Assembly (NCBI RefSeq): GCF_047338595.1 | Contig: NZ_JBLFBO010000002.1 | Location: 186,001 to 250,000, forward strand | Length of the DNA: 64,000 bases | Origin: Nitrospira_D sp019636945 | GTDB lineage: Bacteria; Nitrospirota; Nitrospiria; Nitrospirales; Nitrospiraceae | Direction: 5' to 3' | Shown here: positions 41,900 through 50,173 of the stretch, piece by piece | Numbering within the stretch: position 1 is the stretch's first letter | Layout of the letters: each line of letters starts with the position of its first letter | Program-made: the position numbers and the translations under genes | Notes under the pieces: model-generated | Seen by the model: the letters and a program-made list of their open reading frames with translations, nothing else | The model's database searches: none | Told to the model about the DNA's origin: nothing

Positions 41900-43966
41900 T
41901 CAGAAGTACCACGCCAGGCCCCCCATCACTGTCCGGGGATTGCCCGGCACAAAGTGAATGTCCGTCACCCCTGTCGGCTCGGTCCTGAGGCGCGACTCAA
42001 ACGCGAAGATGGCCTGTTCCCACTGCGTATTGAAGAGGTTTTGCACGAAGAGAAACGCCTCGAGCCGCCCATGCGGTAATTTCACGGGAATCCGATAGCG
42101 TTCAGAGAGGTCAAACGTGATCCATGAAGGCGACTTGATGCTTCGGTCTTCCACGAGCGGACGAACTCCGAGGTAGGTGGCTTGCAGTTGGGAGGTCACC
42201 CCTTCCGGCCATTGTAGAATCGCTGCCCCATACGCGGTATATTCCGGCGCCAACGGAATTGCATCCCCATTGCGAAACTCCGCATGCGTCCAGGTAAAGC
42301 TTCCGTTGACATAGAGCGGCCCCCACACCTTGCCTCTGGCGGCAACTTCGACTCCCTGACGCCTGGTGGCACCACGTATCTCCGTTGTTCCTTCGTCGCC
42401 GATCAGAACAAGTTCCGACTTGAGGTCCAACCGCCATGCCGTGGCAATCAGTTCGAGACCTTCCGGCCCCCAGGGCTTCGAACGGATCCCCACCTCATAG
42501 TTTTGTGATCGGGCAAGCGGGGAAGCTCCCAACGACACAGCTGATCGAGCATCATTGCTGTGAACCCCCTCGCCGTAGTTGACGAAGAACTCCGTCCCGG
42601 CCCAGGGACCAAGAATCATGCTCATTTTGGGAAGAACAATCCCGGAACCTTTTCGCCCGTCAGGTTGTTCTGCACAGGTGGCACAACGGTTGCTCACGTC
42701 AAAGGTGAAAAACTCTCCCCGCACTCCTCCCGAAAACCTCAGCCATGAGAACGGCTGGATTTCCCCCTTAACAAATGGGGAATAGGACACGCTATGGGCA
42801 TCGCTGTCGATCGTGGTGCCGGTCGGACTCCGCAGTGTCTGGGTTCCCAATTTTGTATGCACGTCGTCCACTCTCGTTTGAAACCCTACAGTCCCGATCG
42901 CCGGCATACCAAATACTTGGACTCGTTGCTTATATCCGATGTCACCACCATAGATAGCCCGGCGATCGTATTGAGCAAATCCATCTCCTCGCGCGGGATC
43001 ATTCAGAAAAAAGGTGAAATCGGTGAATAGGTCCAGCCGATAATATTGGCCGTAGGCGTTCGCAAAAAACTGCCCTCCGGTCGTCGTGTCGTAATGATAG
43101 TTGAGTTGCCCGGTGGTCCTGAGAGTATTTCCCCCTTCATAGGGATTAATGGAACCGAAGCGATCCACCAATCCGGTGCTCACGGCACGGAAGGGTATCT
43201 CACCCGAGCCGTCCCATCTTGATTGAAGAAAGGTGGCTTGCAGACTCAGTTCATCCCGCCCAGTCAGGTTCGTGGTCGCCTTCCCGAACAGGTTAGCCCG
43301 ATGGTAGTTGTTGTCATTGAGATACGGACCATTGGTGTAAAATCCCTCGGCGGCGAATAATGTGCGTACACGATCTTTCGTCGGCGAGAGCATCAGGAGG
43401 TATCGCTGGGTGCTATATTCTCCGCCTGCTCCCTGAAGGAGTCCTTCTTTCACCATATCACGCGTTCGAAAATTGACCGCTCCTGCCGTCACGAAATCTC
43501 CGTACTCCGGCAGATACGCCCCTTTGTGGACATCAACCCCTTCGATGGTTTCCGGAATAATGAAGTTCAGATCCGTGTAACCTTGCCCATGTGCATGCGT
43601 ACGGAGATTGATCGGCATGCCATCAAGGAAGAAGCCAACGTCTGTCCCATGATCCGCGTCGAAACCTCGGAGGAAGTACTGGTCAGCCTTTCCCCCTCCA
43701 CCCGAATGTTCCACGGCCACAAACCCAGGGATCAGGCGCAGGACTTGCGCCGGTCGACCCTGAGGTTGGAGCACGATTTCCTTCTCCGGGATGAACTGCT
43801 GAGAGGAGGCCGCCACAGGCCGTTCACCGACAACGGCTATTTCAGGGACTTCCAATTCCGGTTCATCGGGATCATGAGCCAAGACCACGCTGCTCCAACA
43901 GAGCGCCACGACAAGCCAGACCCAACAGGTCACAATCCCTGATCGTTTATCTGTACGCCATCTCAT
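41900..43966 (-). CDS. TonB-dependent outer-membrane receptor, NikR-linked
   Basis: A 688-residue receptor with signal peptide (residues 1-30), a plug domain (V-L-R-L-I-P-G-F near 75, Y-F-L-R-G-F-D-A-D-H-G-T near 97) and a long beta-barrel ending in Phe (G-L-A-W-Y-F). A His-containing plug segment, R-T-H-A-H-G-Q-G-Y near residue 122, could contact metal. The gene starts 11 bp after nikR on the same strand, so nickel-responsive repression and nickel or nickel-chelate uptake are likely, although the ligand is not read from sequence. It needs TonB energy; a tonB gene lies 4 kb away at 48085. The TonB box near the mature N-terminus is not obvious. Confidence 0.9.
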   Translation of the reverse strand: MRWRTDKRSGIVTCWVWLVVALCWSSVVLAHDPDEPELEVPEIAVVGERPVAASSQQFIPEKEIVLQPQGRPAQVLRLIPGFVAVEHSGGGGKADQYFLRGFDADHGTDVGFFLDGMPINLRTHAHGQGYTDLNFIIPETIEGVDVHKGAYLPEYGDFVTAGAVNFRTRDMVKEGLLQGAGGEYSTQRYLLMLSPTKDRVRTLFAAEGFYTNGPYLNDNNYHRANLFGKATTNLTGRDELSLQATFLQSRWDGSGEIPFRAVSTGLVDRFGSINPYEGGNTLRTTGQLNYHYDTTTGGQFFANAYGQYYRLDLFTDFTFFLNDPARGDGFAQYDRRAIYGGDIGYKQRVQVFGMPAIGTVGFQTRVDDVHTKLGTQTLRSPTGTTIDSDAHSVSYSPFVKGEIQPFSWLRFSGGVRGEFFTFDVSNRCATCAEQPDGRKGSGIVLPKMSMILGPWAGTEFFVNYGEGVHSNDARSAVSLGASPLARSQNYEVGIRSKPWGPEGLELIATAWRLDLKSELVLIGDEGTTEIRGATRRQGVEVAARGKVWGPLYVNGSFTWTHAEFRNGDAIPLAPEYTAYGAAILQWPEGVTSQLQATYLGVRPLVEDRSIKSPSWITFDLSERYRIPVKLPHGRLEAFLFVQNLFNTQWEQAIFAFESRLRTEPTGVTDIHFVPGNPRTVMGGLAWYF

Positions 43967-43977
43967 GAGACGAGCTT

Positions 43978-44394
43978 CTAGCGAAGGGCTTTTCCCGTGG
44001 TCGTCATGGTCAACTTCCCGTGCTTGACACCCTTCACGCTCACGAGCGCGTCGGCCACCTTTCGAATCTCCGACCCTTTGCCTTTGACGACCAAGACCTC
44101 AAGGCAATGGTCATGATCAAGATGCACATGCATCCCTGAGAGGATGTGCCCATGGTAGTCGTGCTGAATGTCCGTCAACTTATTCGTCAGATCACGCACG
44201 TGATGGTCATAGACAAACGTAATCGTCCCCACGGTTTCCTTGTTCTCATCCCACTCCTGGCCCACGAGGTTGTTGCGAATCAGGTCGCGCAATGCTTCGG
44301 AACGATTAGTGTATTTGCGTCGTTCGATATGCCGATCGAATGCATTTAATAGATCATGATCCAGTGAGACACCGAACCGTACCAATTTCCTCAC
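43978..44394 (-). CDS. nikR: NikR-type nickel-responsive regulator
   Basis: A 138-residue protein with an N-terminal ribbon-helix-helix (R-F-G-V-S-L-D-H-D-L-L, then N-R-S-E-A-L-R-D-L-I-R) and a C-terminal ACT-like domain. All four nickel ligands of the E. coli protein have counterparts: H-D-Y-H, then H-V-H-L-D-H-D-H-C, which places two His and a Cys with NikR spacing. The start is GTG 44394 with AGGAGGT upstream. NikR tetramers bound to nickel repress uptake genes; here the directly downstream target is the TonB receptor. No nikABCDE genes are present. Confidence 0.93.
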   Translation of the reverse strand: MRKLVRFGVSLDHDLLNAFDRHIERRKYTNRSEALRDLIRNNLVGQEWDENKETVGTITFVYDHHVRDLTNKLTDIQHDYHGHILSGMHVHLDHDHCLEVLVVKGKGSEIRKVADALVSVKGVKHGKLTMTTTGKALR

Positions 44395-44429
44395 GACCTA
44401 CCTCCTTCATATCGGTAGCACGATTTGTA

Positions 44430-44488
44430 ATTTCATAGCACTGACGCAACGTAGAATCAACCTGCGTGTCTCACTACTGAATACAGTA
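44430..44488 (-). promoter_or_regulatory. nikR promoter region with palindrome
   Basis: Upstream of nikR the minus strand reads TTGATT, 17 bases, TATGAA, a fair -35/-10 pair. A palindrome TACTG-AATA-CAGTA (44475-44488) lies about 15-20 bases upstream of the -35. It is a candidate operator, perhaps for NikR itself, though it does not match the E. coli NikR consensus. Confidence 0.4.
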
Positions 44489-44546
44489 CGTAAACTTATT
44501 GTGATTGGATTTCTGACTCAGCGAGGATCTTCCCCTCGGCCACGAA

Positions 44547-45434
44547 CTATTTCAACAGCTCGTTCTGAGGAGAGGAAATGACAAGTAACAAACACCCGTC
44601 GTCGGTCGAGGTATCGTGGTGGACTGTCCCGGCTTCGGCTCGGTGATAATCACCGACCGCCATCTCACGACCGGCGATGGAACACCCGCCTTCAAGGACA
44701 TAGAGCTCCTCCACTGCAGCATGCCGATGCGGGGCATAGCTGGTGCCGGGAAGAAAACGAAGGAGTGTCGTGGTCCTGCGGGAAACCGGGTCGAACGCGA
44801 GTATTTTGGCCGTCACCCCGTGGGCAATTTCTCGCCAAGTTCCCTCCGATGCCTTCACGAACGTGAGCCCATCTGAAGACGGGCGAGGAATTATGGAACG
44901 AATCACGAGCGTCCGCAGAAAGTTTGAAACAGCGGTCCAGCCAGAAGACCACCAAGTGGGCAAGGGGGCTGCATCTTGTGGAACACCAATCCGCCCTTCA
45001 CTGACCCGTTCGTCGCCCTTCCGGTCCGCGATATCGCCCAAAACCGGTAACGAGTCTTTGACCGCAAGCCGGACAGCCGAATGGGCTTGGATTCGAGAAA
45101 GGAGTCGTTCTCGAACAGCATCCCGAGGCCTGACCGGAATTGCCCCTAACGCCACGGTGTTGGCAGCCAGCTCGAATTGTTCGACTTCTCGGTCGACTTC
45201 ATTCGCAACCTGCTGAACCAGCCGCTCGCGAAGGGAAGATGGAGGTGTGACAGGAGCTACAACCGTACCAAGAACATAAACGGTTGCTTCATAGGCTGCT
45301 GCCGTCTGCCGCAGGAGATCCGATCCTTCTTGGAGCCTCACCTCAAATACCCGACGCTCCTCTGGATCTAAGACTCCAAGGGCATACAGCATGGCCTGTT
45401 CTTCCAGATCTTCCGGCAACGTCGTCTCCGTCAT
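44547..45434 (-). CDS. Cupin-containing anti-sigma factor (ChrR-like), copy 1
   Basis: A 295-residue protein. The N-terminal region (L-E-E-Q-A-M-L-Y-A-L-G-V-L-D-P-E-E) is an RskA/ChrR-like anti-sigma helical domain without the HxxxCxxC zinc site of ChrR. A Pro-rich repeat P-P-S-S-L-R-E-R-L is followed by a weaker copy. The last 110 residues are a cupin with A-P-H-R-H and E-E-L-Y-V-L-E-G-G and a later H-H-D, offering His/Glu metal ligands. It should hold the ECF factor encoded immediately upstream (ATGA overlap) and release it on a signal sensed by the cupin. A 60-residue insertion before the cupin separates it from copy 2. Confidence 0.87.
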   Translation of the reverse strand: MTETTLPEDLEEQAMLYALGVLDPEERRVFEVRLQEGSDLLRQTAAAYEATVYVLGTVVAPVTPPSSLRERLVQQVANEVDREVEQFELAANTVALGAIPVRPRDAVRERLLSRIQAHSAVRLAVKDSLPVLGDIADRKGDERVSEGRIGVPQDAAPLPTWWSSGWTAVSNFLRTLVIRSIIPRPSSDGLTFVKASEGTWREIAHGVTAKILAFDPVSRRTTTLLRFLPGTSYAPHRHAAVEELYVLEGGCSIAGREMAVGDYHRAEAGTVHHDTSTDDGCLLLVISSPQNELLK

Positions 45435-46033
45435 GGCTGTAAACCCGCTTCATACGGTGCCAAAGCCTCCCTCAGTTTGATGAGGCCCAATCTCATCCGT
45501 GTTTTCACGGTACCGAGAGGCACCTGTAACTTCTCGGCGATCTCGCTCTGGCTCAGCCCATAAAAATACGCCAGGGCAATAGCTTGCCGCTGCTCAGCGG
45601 TCAACCCAGCCAGAGCCTCCTGGACATATCGGCGGCGTTCCTGGCCCTCCACGTTCTGTTCCGGCGTCTCGTCATCACTGGCGAACAACTCAACGGCCTC
45701 CAACGATTCGAGTCGCCCAGATTCGGTAGCCCTGGCACGCAACCGATCAATTGCTCTGGTTCGGGCCACCGTCATCAGCCAGGCTCCTGGCGCCCCTCTT
45801 GTTGCATCATACGTATGAGCCTGTCGCCACACCTGTGTGTAGACATCCAAGGTGACTTCCTCCGCAGCCTCTCGGTTGTTGAGGATTCTTGAGATAAAGC
45901 CAAATACCTGTGGACTTGTACGATCATAAAAGGTGGCGAGCGCAGCCTGATCGCCCTGGGCGGTGAGCGCTATAAGTTGGGCCCACTCGTGGTCTTGATC
46001 TAGCTTGGTCGGTTCTATGGTCATGCTCGACAT
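45431..46033 (-). CDS. ECF sigma factor (RpoE-like), copy 1
   Basis: A 200-residue sigma factor with regions 2 (A-A-E-E-V-T-L-D-V-Y-T-Q-V-W near 56-69 and A-W-L-M-T-V-A-R-T-R-A-I-D-R near 82-95) and 4 (L-S-Q-S-E-I-A-E-K-L-Q-V-P-L-G-T-V-K near 158-175). It directs RNA polymerase to a specific promoter set when released by its anti-sigma partner. It is about 70 percent identical by eye to the factor at 51475, so the two control circuits are paralogous. Both genes lie behind nearly the same promoter. The start is ATG 46033 with GGGGAAGA upstream. Confidence 0.93.
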   Translation of the reverse strand: MSSMTIEPTKLDQDHEWAQLIALTAQGDQAALATFYDRTSPQVFGFISRILNNREAAEEVTLDVYTQVWRQAHTYDATRGAPGAWLMTVARTRAIDRLRARATESGRLESLEAVELFASDDETPEQNVEGQERRRYVQEALAGLTAEQRQAIALAYFYGLSQSEIAEKLQVPLGTVKTRMRLGLIKLREALAPYEAGLQP

Positions 46034-46107
46034 ACGGTCTTCCCCATAAAGCTATACGAGACGACAGGGAAGATCGGATTGCCTATTGGATCTATGGTGT
46101 GACGATA

Positions 46108-46141
46108 GGCGGACTATAACACCGCCCCCATACCCCGACAA
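46108..46141 (-). promoter_or_regulatory. Promoter of ECF/anti-sigma copy 1 (shared motif)
   Basis: Minus strand: TTGTCG (46141-46136), 17 bases, TATAGT (46118-46113), continued by CCGCC. The same pieces, GCTTGTCG and TATAGTCCGCC, occur with an 18-base spacer before ECF copy 2 at 51365. This suggests a conserved promoter, possibly autoregulated. Confidence 0.65.
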
Positions 46142-46268
46142 GCCGACCGGCTCGGGCGCATACATCCAATCTCACAATCCTCTCGTAGTGAAGAACAGAC
46201 CGCCGGCAGGTGCTCAGGGCAAACGTAGACGATAGTCGCAGTTCACCATGTAGAGAGGGAGCAGAGAC

Positions 46269-46490
46269 ATGACACGACCCATGTTGTGGCCACTCGGAGT
46301 CGTCTGTGCCGTCGGACTGTTGTCCGGCTGCAGTGGGAACGACAACGTGCCGGTCATCACACCCAGCGGACCCACTGCCGCCGTAGAAGAGCAGCGCATG
46401 ACCCAATCAGATGCTTTGACCTCTGAGGAGGCCTCACTGATCAGCCAGGCCGACTCTGAACCGGTTCCGGCTTTACTGCCGGACCTGTAA
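46269..46490 (+). CDS. Small lipoprotein preceding DUF4331
   Basis: A 73-residue protein with AGGGAG seven bases before its ATG. The signal peptide ends in the lipobox L-L-S-G-C (Cys21); the mature part is short, acidic and probably flexible. It lies 42 bp before the DUF4331 gene and is divergent from ECF copy 1, so it is the first gene of the lipoprotein-DUF4331-TonB-TPR-HupE unit. The function is unknown. Confidence 0.75.
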   Translation: MTRPMLWPLGVVCAVGLLSGCSGNDNVPVITPSGPTAAVEEQRMTQSDALTSEEASLISQADSEPVPALLPDL

Positions 46491-46532
46491 TACACAACCA
46501 AGAAGCAGATGTCTTTCCAGAAGGAGGATTCC

Positions 46533-48023
46533 ATGTTTGCTCGATTTCGACCACTCGTTGCACTTGTACTCGCCGTACTCATGGCCTCGCCTGTCCTAGC
46601 AGCCAGCCATCGCGAAGCTCCATTGATCTCAAACGATCCAGCCGCTGATATCACGGACTTCTATTTTTTTAGAAGCTGGCAGAACCCTGACAATGCTGTG
46701 CTCGTGATGAACGTCATTCCCAGTCAGGAACCGGGATCGGGCCCCAACTATTTCAACTTCGCCGACGATGTGCTGTATGAAATCCACATCGACAACAACA
46801 AAAACAACATCGCCGCGAACATCGTCTACCAGATCAGATTTAAAACAGAGATCCGCCAACCCGGTAACGTCTTCCCATTGTCGTATGTCGCGTTACCACC
46901 AATCATGGCCCTCAGCGGGAACGGTTCTGAAGGACTGTTGCTGCGACAAAGCTATACCGTCACAGAAGTCCGCTATGGCCAACGACCGAGGAATCTTGGA
47001 ACCGGCATCATGTATGCCGTCCCATCAAATGTCGGTCCAAGCACCATGCCGAGATACGAAGAGCTCGCCGAGAAGGGCATCTATCCCTTGAAAAACGGGG
47101 GGAGAGTCTTCGCCGGACAGCGGGATGAGACCTTCTACATCGATCTTGGCGGTACGTTCGACACATTGAACCTCCATATCTCACCGATTCTGTCCAATAC
47201 CGACGATGCCAATGATGCGACTATTGTTGGAGCACCTGGTCTCGGCACCGCCGATACGTTCAGTGGTTTCAACGTCAACACCATCGCGTTGGAGATTCCC
47301 ATCAGCGAATTGATCGGGCCAAACGGTAACAAGGTGCTCGGTGCCTATGCAACCACGAGCCGCCCCAAGGTGACGGTGATCAAGAAGAATGGAGATCGCG
47401 ACAGCAGTACCCGGTTTGTGCAAGTGGCGCGTATGGGTAATCCCCTCGTCAACGAGTTGATCATCGCGACGAATATGAAGGACAAGTGGAATGCCACGGA
47501 TGCGGAGGACGAAAATGAGTTTGTCCCGTTCTACTGCAACTCGGCACTGGCCACGGCACTCAATGCAGTGTTCAGCACGAGCTTCCCGACGACCAATCGC
47601 GAAGATCTCGTGAATGCCCTGCTTCGTTATGCACCGGGACCGGCGGTCTGCGGATCGGGCAAGACCAACGAGGCATTGGCCGACCTCCTGCGGGTTGATT
47701 TGGATGTGCCACCAACCCCAGCGGGCGGACAGCGACGATTGGGCCCACTCGCGCATGACGCGAGCGGCAATGCGACGCCGGATAAAGCCGGCTGGCCGAA
47801 CGGCCGGAGACCGAACGACGATGTCACCGATGTGGCTCTCCGCGTCGTGGCTGGCATCCTGACAAACCCGACCGTCCCGAACTTGGGAGACGGCGTGAAT
47901 TTCAACGTCGGCGCAGTCGGCAGCAACAAGACAGCCAATGGGATCGCGATGGAATTTCCTTTTCTTCCGACCCCATTCGACGGGCGGGATCGTCGGCATA
48001 TCGATCCCAAAGAAGCCTTCTAG
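46533..48023 (+). CDS. DUF4331 family exported protein
   Basis: About 496 residues from ATG 46533, which has the perfect ribosome binding site AGAAGGAGG. A signal peptide (residues 1-24, ending V-L-A) is followed by S-H-R-E-A-P-L-I-S-N-D-P-A-A-D-I-T-D-F-Y at about 25-44, the defining start of the DUF4331 domain, which spans the rest of the chain, with D-V-T-D-V-A-L-R near 430. The family has no assigned biochemical role. Its recurrent company here (TonB, TPR, HupE, ECF/cupin) suggests involvement in periplasmic or outer-membrane metal handling. A 10-bp perfect hairpin follows the stop codon. Confidence 0.92.
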   Translation: MFARFRPLVALVLAVLMASPVLAASHREAPLISNDPAADITDFYFFRSWQNPDNAVLVMNVIPSQEPGSGPNYFNFADDVLYEIHIDNNKNNIAANIVYQIRFKTEIRQPGNVFPLSYVALPPIMALSGNGSEGLLLRQSYTVTEVRYGQRPRNLGTGIMYAVPSNVGPSTMPRYEELAEKGIYPLKNGGRVFAGQRDETFYIDLGGTFDTLNLHISPILSNTDDANDATIVGAPGLGTADTFSGFNVNTIALEIPISELIGPNGNKVLGAYATTSRPKVTVIKKNGDRDSSTRFVQVARMGNPLVNELIIATNMKDKWNATDAEDENEFVPFYCNSALATALNAVFSTSFPTTNREDLVNALLRYAPGPAVCGSGKTNEALADLLRVDLDVPPTPAGGQRRLGPLAHDASGNATPDKAGWPNGRRPNDDVTDVALRVVAGILTNPTVPNLGDGVNFNVGAVGSNKTANGIAMEFPFLPTPFDGRDRRHIDPKEAF

Positions 48024-48034
48024 CCATGACGGAG

Positions 48035-48060
48035 GGGTGCCGCGTTAACACGCGGCACCC
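48035..48060 (+). terminator. Intercistronic 10-bp hairpin after DUF4331
   Basis: GGGTGCCGCG (48035-48044) pairs perfectly with CGCGGCACCC (48051-48060) with a six-base loop, 11 bases after the stop codon. No U tract follows. It may lower expression of the downstream TonB-TPR-HupE genes relative to DUF4331 or protect the upstream mRNA. Confidence 0.5.
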
Positions 48061-48084
48061 GCATCGCAGACGGATGTTCACCCC

Positions 48085-48975
48085 ATGAAACCAGGACAGA
48101 CCACGGTAGCAACACCGTCTCACCTTGCGCAGGGATGGCTCACCTCGCTGGCCCTTCACGGATTCTTGCTGTGTGCGGTGATTGTGTTCGCGCGTCAATC
48201 TCCGATCACCCTTTCGGCGGAACGGTTTCAATGGGATGTCACACTCGTCCAATCCACACACATACCGGAGTCGTCCACTCCACCCACAAACATTGCAATG
48301 CAGCCTAGCGAACAAATGCCGACTCCGCATTCAGCTGCAATACATCGATCACATCGAACCGCCACTCCTTACAGCAAGGCAGTGGGAACCGTTCAGCCTA
48401 TGGTTGATCCCAAGAGCCTCAGTGAACCGCAACCGGAAACCAGTGCGTCAATGCACCGGGTCTCGACTCAATCGGAATGGACTCACGCAGATTCAGCTCC
48501 CACAGTGCCGCCAACAACTGATGAACCTATGGCCGATCAGGCTGCCCCTCAGCCTGAAGATTCACCGCGGACCGACGCAACCACCCCGAGCTCCGGTACG
48601 ATGCCTGACCCCATTCCATCCTCAGTCGATCCCTCTCCGTCGCAAAGTGCAGCGGTAACACCGGTCGAGACTGTTTCATCGCCACGGCCTGACTACGGCT
48701 GGCTTCAACAGGCAATCTTCAGACGATTGGAGGAGCTCAAGCGGTCTTCCAATCCATTCCTTGATCACTCACAGCCGTTCAAGGTCATGGTCAAAGCCGT
48801 CGTGTCGAGAGAGGGGAACTTGTTGGACTCCATCATTGTCAAAAGCTCCGGTCTGGAACGTATCGATCAAGAAGCGATGGCCCTTGTGCAACGAGCCTTC
48901 CCGATGCAGTTCGACCGGACATTGGACCGGCAGCAGATCGTCATGCGGATTCCCATCACCTATTCGCGAGAGTAA
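48085..48975 (+). CDS. tonB: Energy transducer TonB
   Basis: A 296-residue protein with one N-terminal membrane helix (about residues 16-35), a long Pro/Ser/Thr-rich periplasmic linker (about 50-205) and a C-terminal TonB domain (about 210-296: Y-G-W-L-Q-Q-A-I, V-V-S-R-E-G-N-L-L-D-S, S-S-G-L-E-R-I-D-Q-E-A). It links the proton-driven ExbB-ExbD motor to outer-membrane receptors; exbB/exbD are not in this window. The linker lacks the usual Pro-Glu/Pro-Lys repeats. Position between DUF4331 and the TPR gene suggests it is dedicated to this system, possibly powering the NikR-linked receptor at 41900. Confidence 0.86.
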   Translation: MKPGQTTVATPSHLAQGWLTSLALHGFLLCAVIVFARQSPITLSAERFQWDVTLVQSTHIPESSTPPTNIAMQPSEQMPTPHSAAIHRSHRTATPYSKAVGTVQPMVDPKSLSEPQPETSASMHRVSTQSEWTHADSAPTVPPTTDEPMADQAAPQPEDSPRTDATTPSSGTMPDPIPSSVDPSPSQSAAVTPVETVSSPRPDYGWLQQAIFRRLEELKRSSNPFLDHSQPFKVMVKAVVSREGNLLDSIIVKSSGLERIDQEAMALVQRAFPMQFDRTLDRQQIVMRIPITYSRE

Positions 48976-48979
48976 CTCC

Positions 48980-50173
48980 ATGATTCGATCTCGGATGTTT
49001 CTAGTGCTTCTTGTGCTCGGATGGTCGACGATGAACCATATCGATCCGGCCTATTCTGAACCCTACCGCCCGACAGATGACCGGCAGGTGCTCGAGCGAC
49101 TCAGTTTCAAGCCATCTGATCCCGTCGCACGCGAACTTCACAATTTGCGCACCGACCTCAGACGCAATCCTCGCAACCTGGACTCTGCCGTACAATTGGC
49201 TACTCGTTACATCGAACAAGGCCGATCAGAAGGCGATCCCCGTTTCCTTGGGCAAGCCCAAGCCACGCTGGCCCTCTGGTGGAACGAACCATCCCCTCCA
49301 CCGGCGGCCCTGCTGCTACGCGCCACGATCAGGCAAAACACCCATGACTTTGACCAGGCCATAGCTGATCTGGACCAGCTGCTGACCCTACAACCGACCA
49401 ACGCCCAGGCTTGGCTGACCAAGGCCTCGATCCTCCAGGTACAAGCGCGTTACGACGAAGCACGCCGGGCCTGTCAGCGCCTTGGCAGATTGGCGGCCCG
49501 CCACGTGCTCGTTGGATGTTTGAGCGATATCGGTGGGATGACCGGGCACTCGGCCAAGAGCAAAGAACTGCTGCGACAAACCCTGTCGGATTCCGCTCTC
49601 TCAGGCCACGAACGGATTTGGATTGCAACCATCTTGGCAGAAACAGCGACCCGCACCGGTGCCATAGAAGAGGCTGAGCAAGCCTTTGCCGAAGCTTTCA
49701 AGGTCGGCATCAAGGATCAATACTTGCTCGGAGCCTACGCGGATTTCCTCCTTGATCAGAGCCGCTATCGCGATGTGCTCGCTATGCTCCAACATGAAAC
49801 CAAAGCCGATGGATTACTGTTGCGTCTTGCGCTCGCAGAACAGGCATTGAACATACCCTGGTTCCAGAACCATAAGGCCGAACTGGCGTCCCGATTTTCA
49901 GCCAGCCGCGAGCGAGGGGCCGCCACGCATGTCAGAGAGGAAGCGCGGTTCACGCTCACCATATTGCACGATGCTCAACAAGCGTTGCCGTTAGCCCAGG
50001 CCAATTGGAACGTGCAGCGAGAACCGGCGGATGCCAGGATCCTCCTTCAGAGTGCCCTTGAGGCAAGAAACTCCGCGGCAGCTCAACCGGTCATTGAGTG
50101 GTTAAGAACCAACCATGTGGAAGATATTCAGTTACAACAACTTTCGAAACAGATTCAGGAGGCCACATGGTGA
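48980..50173 (+). CDS. Exported TPR-repeat protein
   Basis: About 397 residues from ATG 48980, four bases after the tonB stop; the longer frame overlaps tonB and is discarded. An N-terminal hydrophobic signal (F-L-V-L-L-V-L-G-W) precedes helical repeats of the TPR kind: A-L-L-L-R-A-T-I-R-Q-N near 112, F-D-Q-A-I-A-D-L-D-Q-L-L near 126, A-W-L-T-K-A-S-I-L-Q-V near 144 and Y-D-E-A-R-R-A near 159, continuing to the end. TPRs bind protein partners, so it may scaffold the periplasmic parts of this system. It overlaps the hupE start by seven bases. Confidence 0.85.
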   Translation: MIRSRMFLVLLVLGWSTMNHIDPAYSEPYRPTDDRQVLERLSFKPSDPVARELHNLRTDLRRNPRNLDSAVQLATRYIEQGRSEGDPRFLGQAQATLALWWNEPSPPPAALLLRATIRQNTHDFDQAIADLDQLLTLQPTNAQAWLTKASILQVQARYDEARRACQRLGRLAARHVLVGCLSDIGGMTGHSAKSKELLRQTLSDSALSGHERIWIATILAETATRTGAIEEAEQAFAEAFKVGIKDQYLLGAYADFLLDQSRYRDVLAMLQHETKADGLLLRLALAEQALNIPWFQNHKAELASRFSASRERGAATHVREEARFTLTILHDAQQALPLAQANWNVQREPADARILLQSALEARNSAAAQPVIEWLRTNHVEDIQLQQLSKQIQEATW

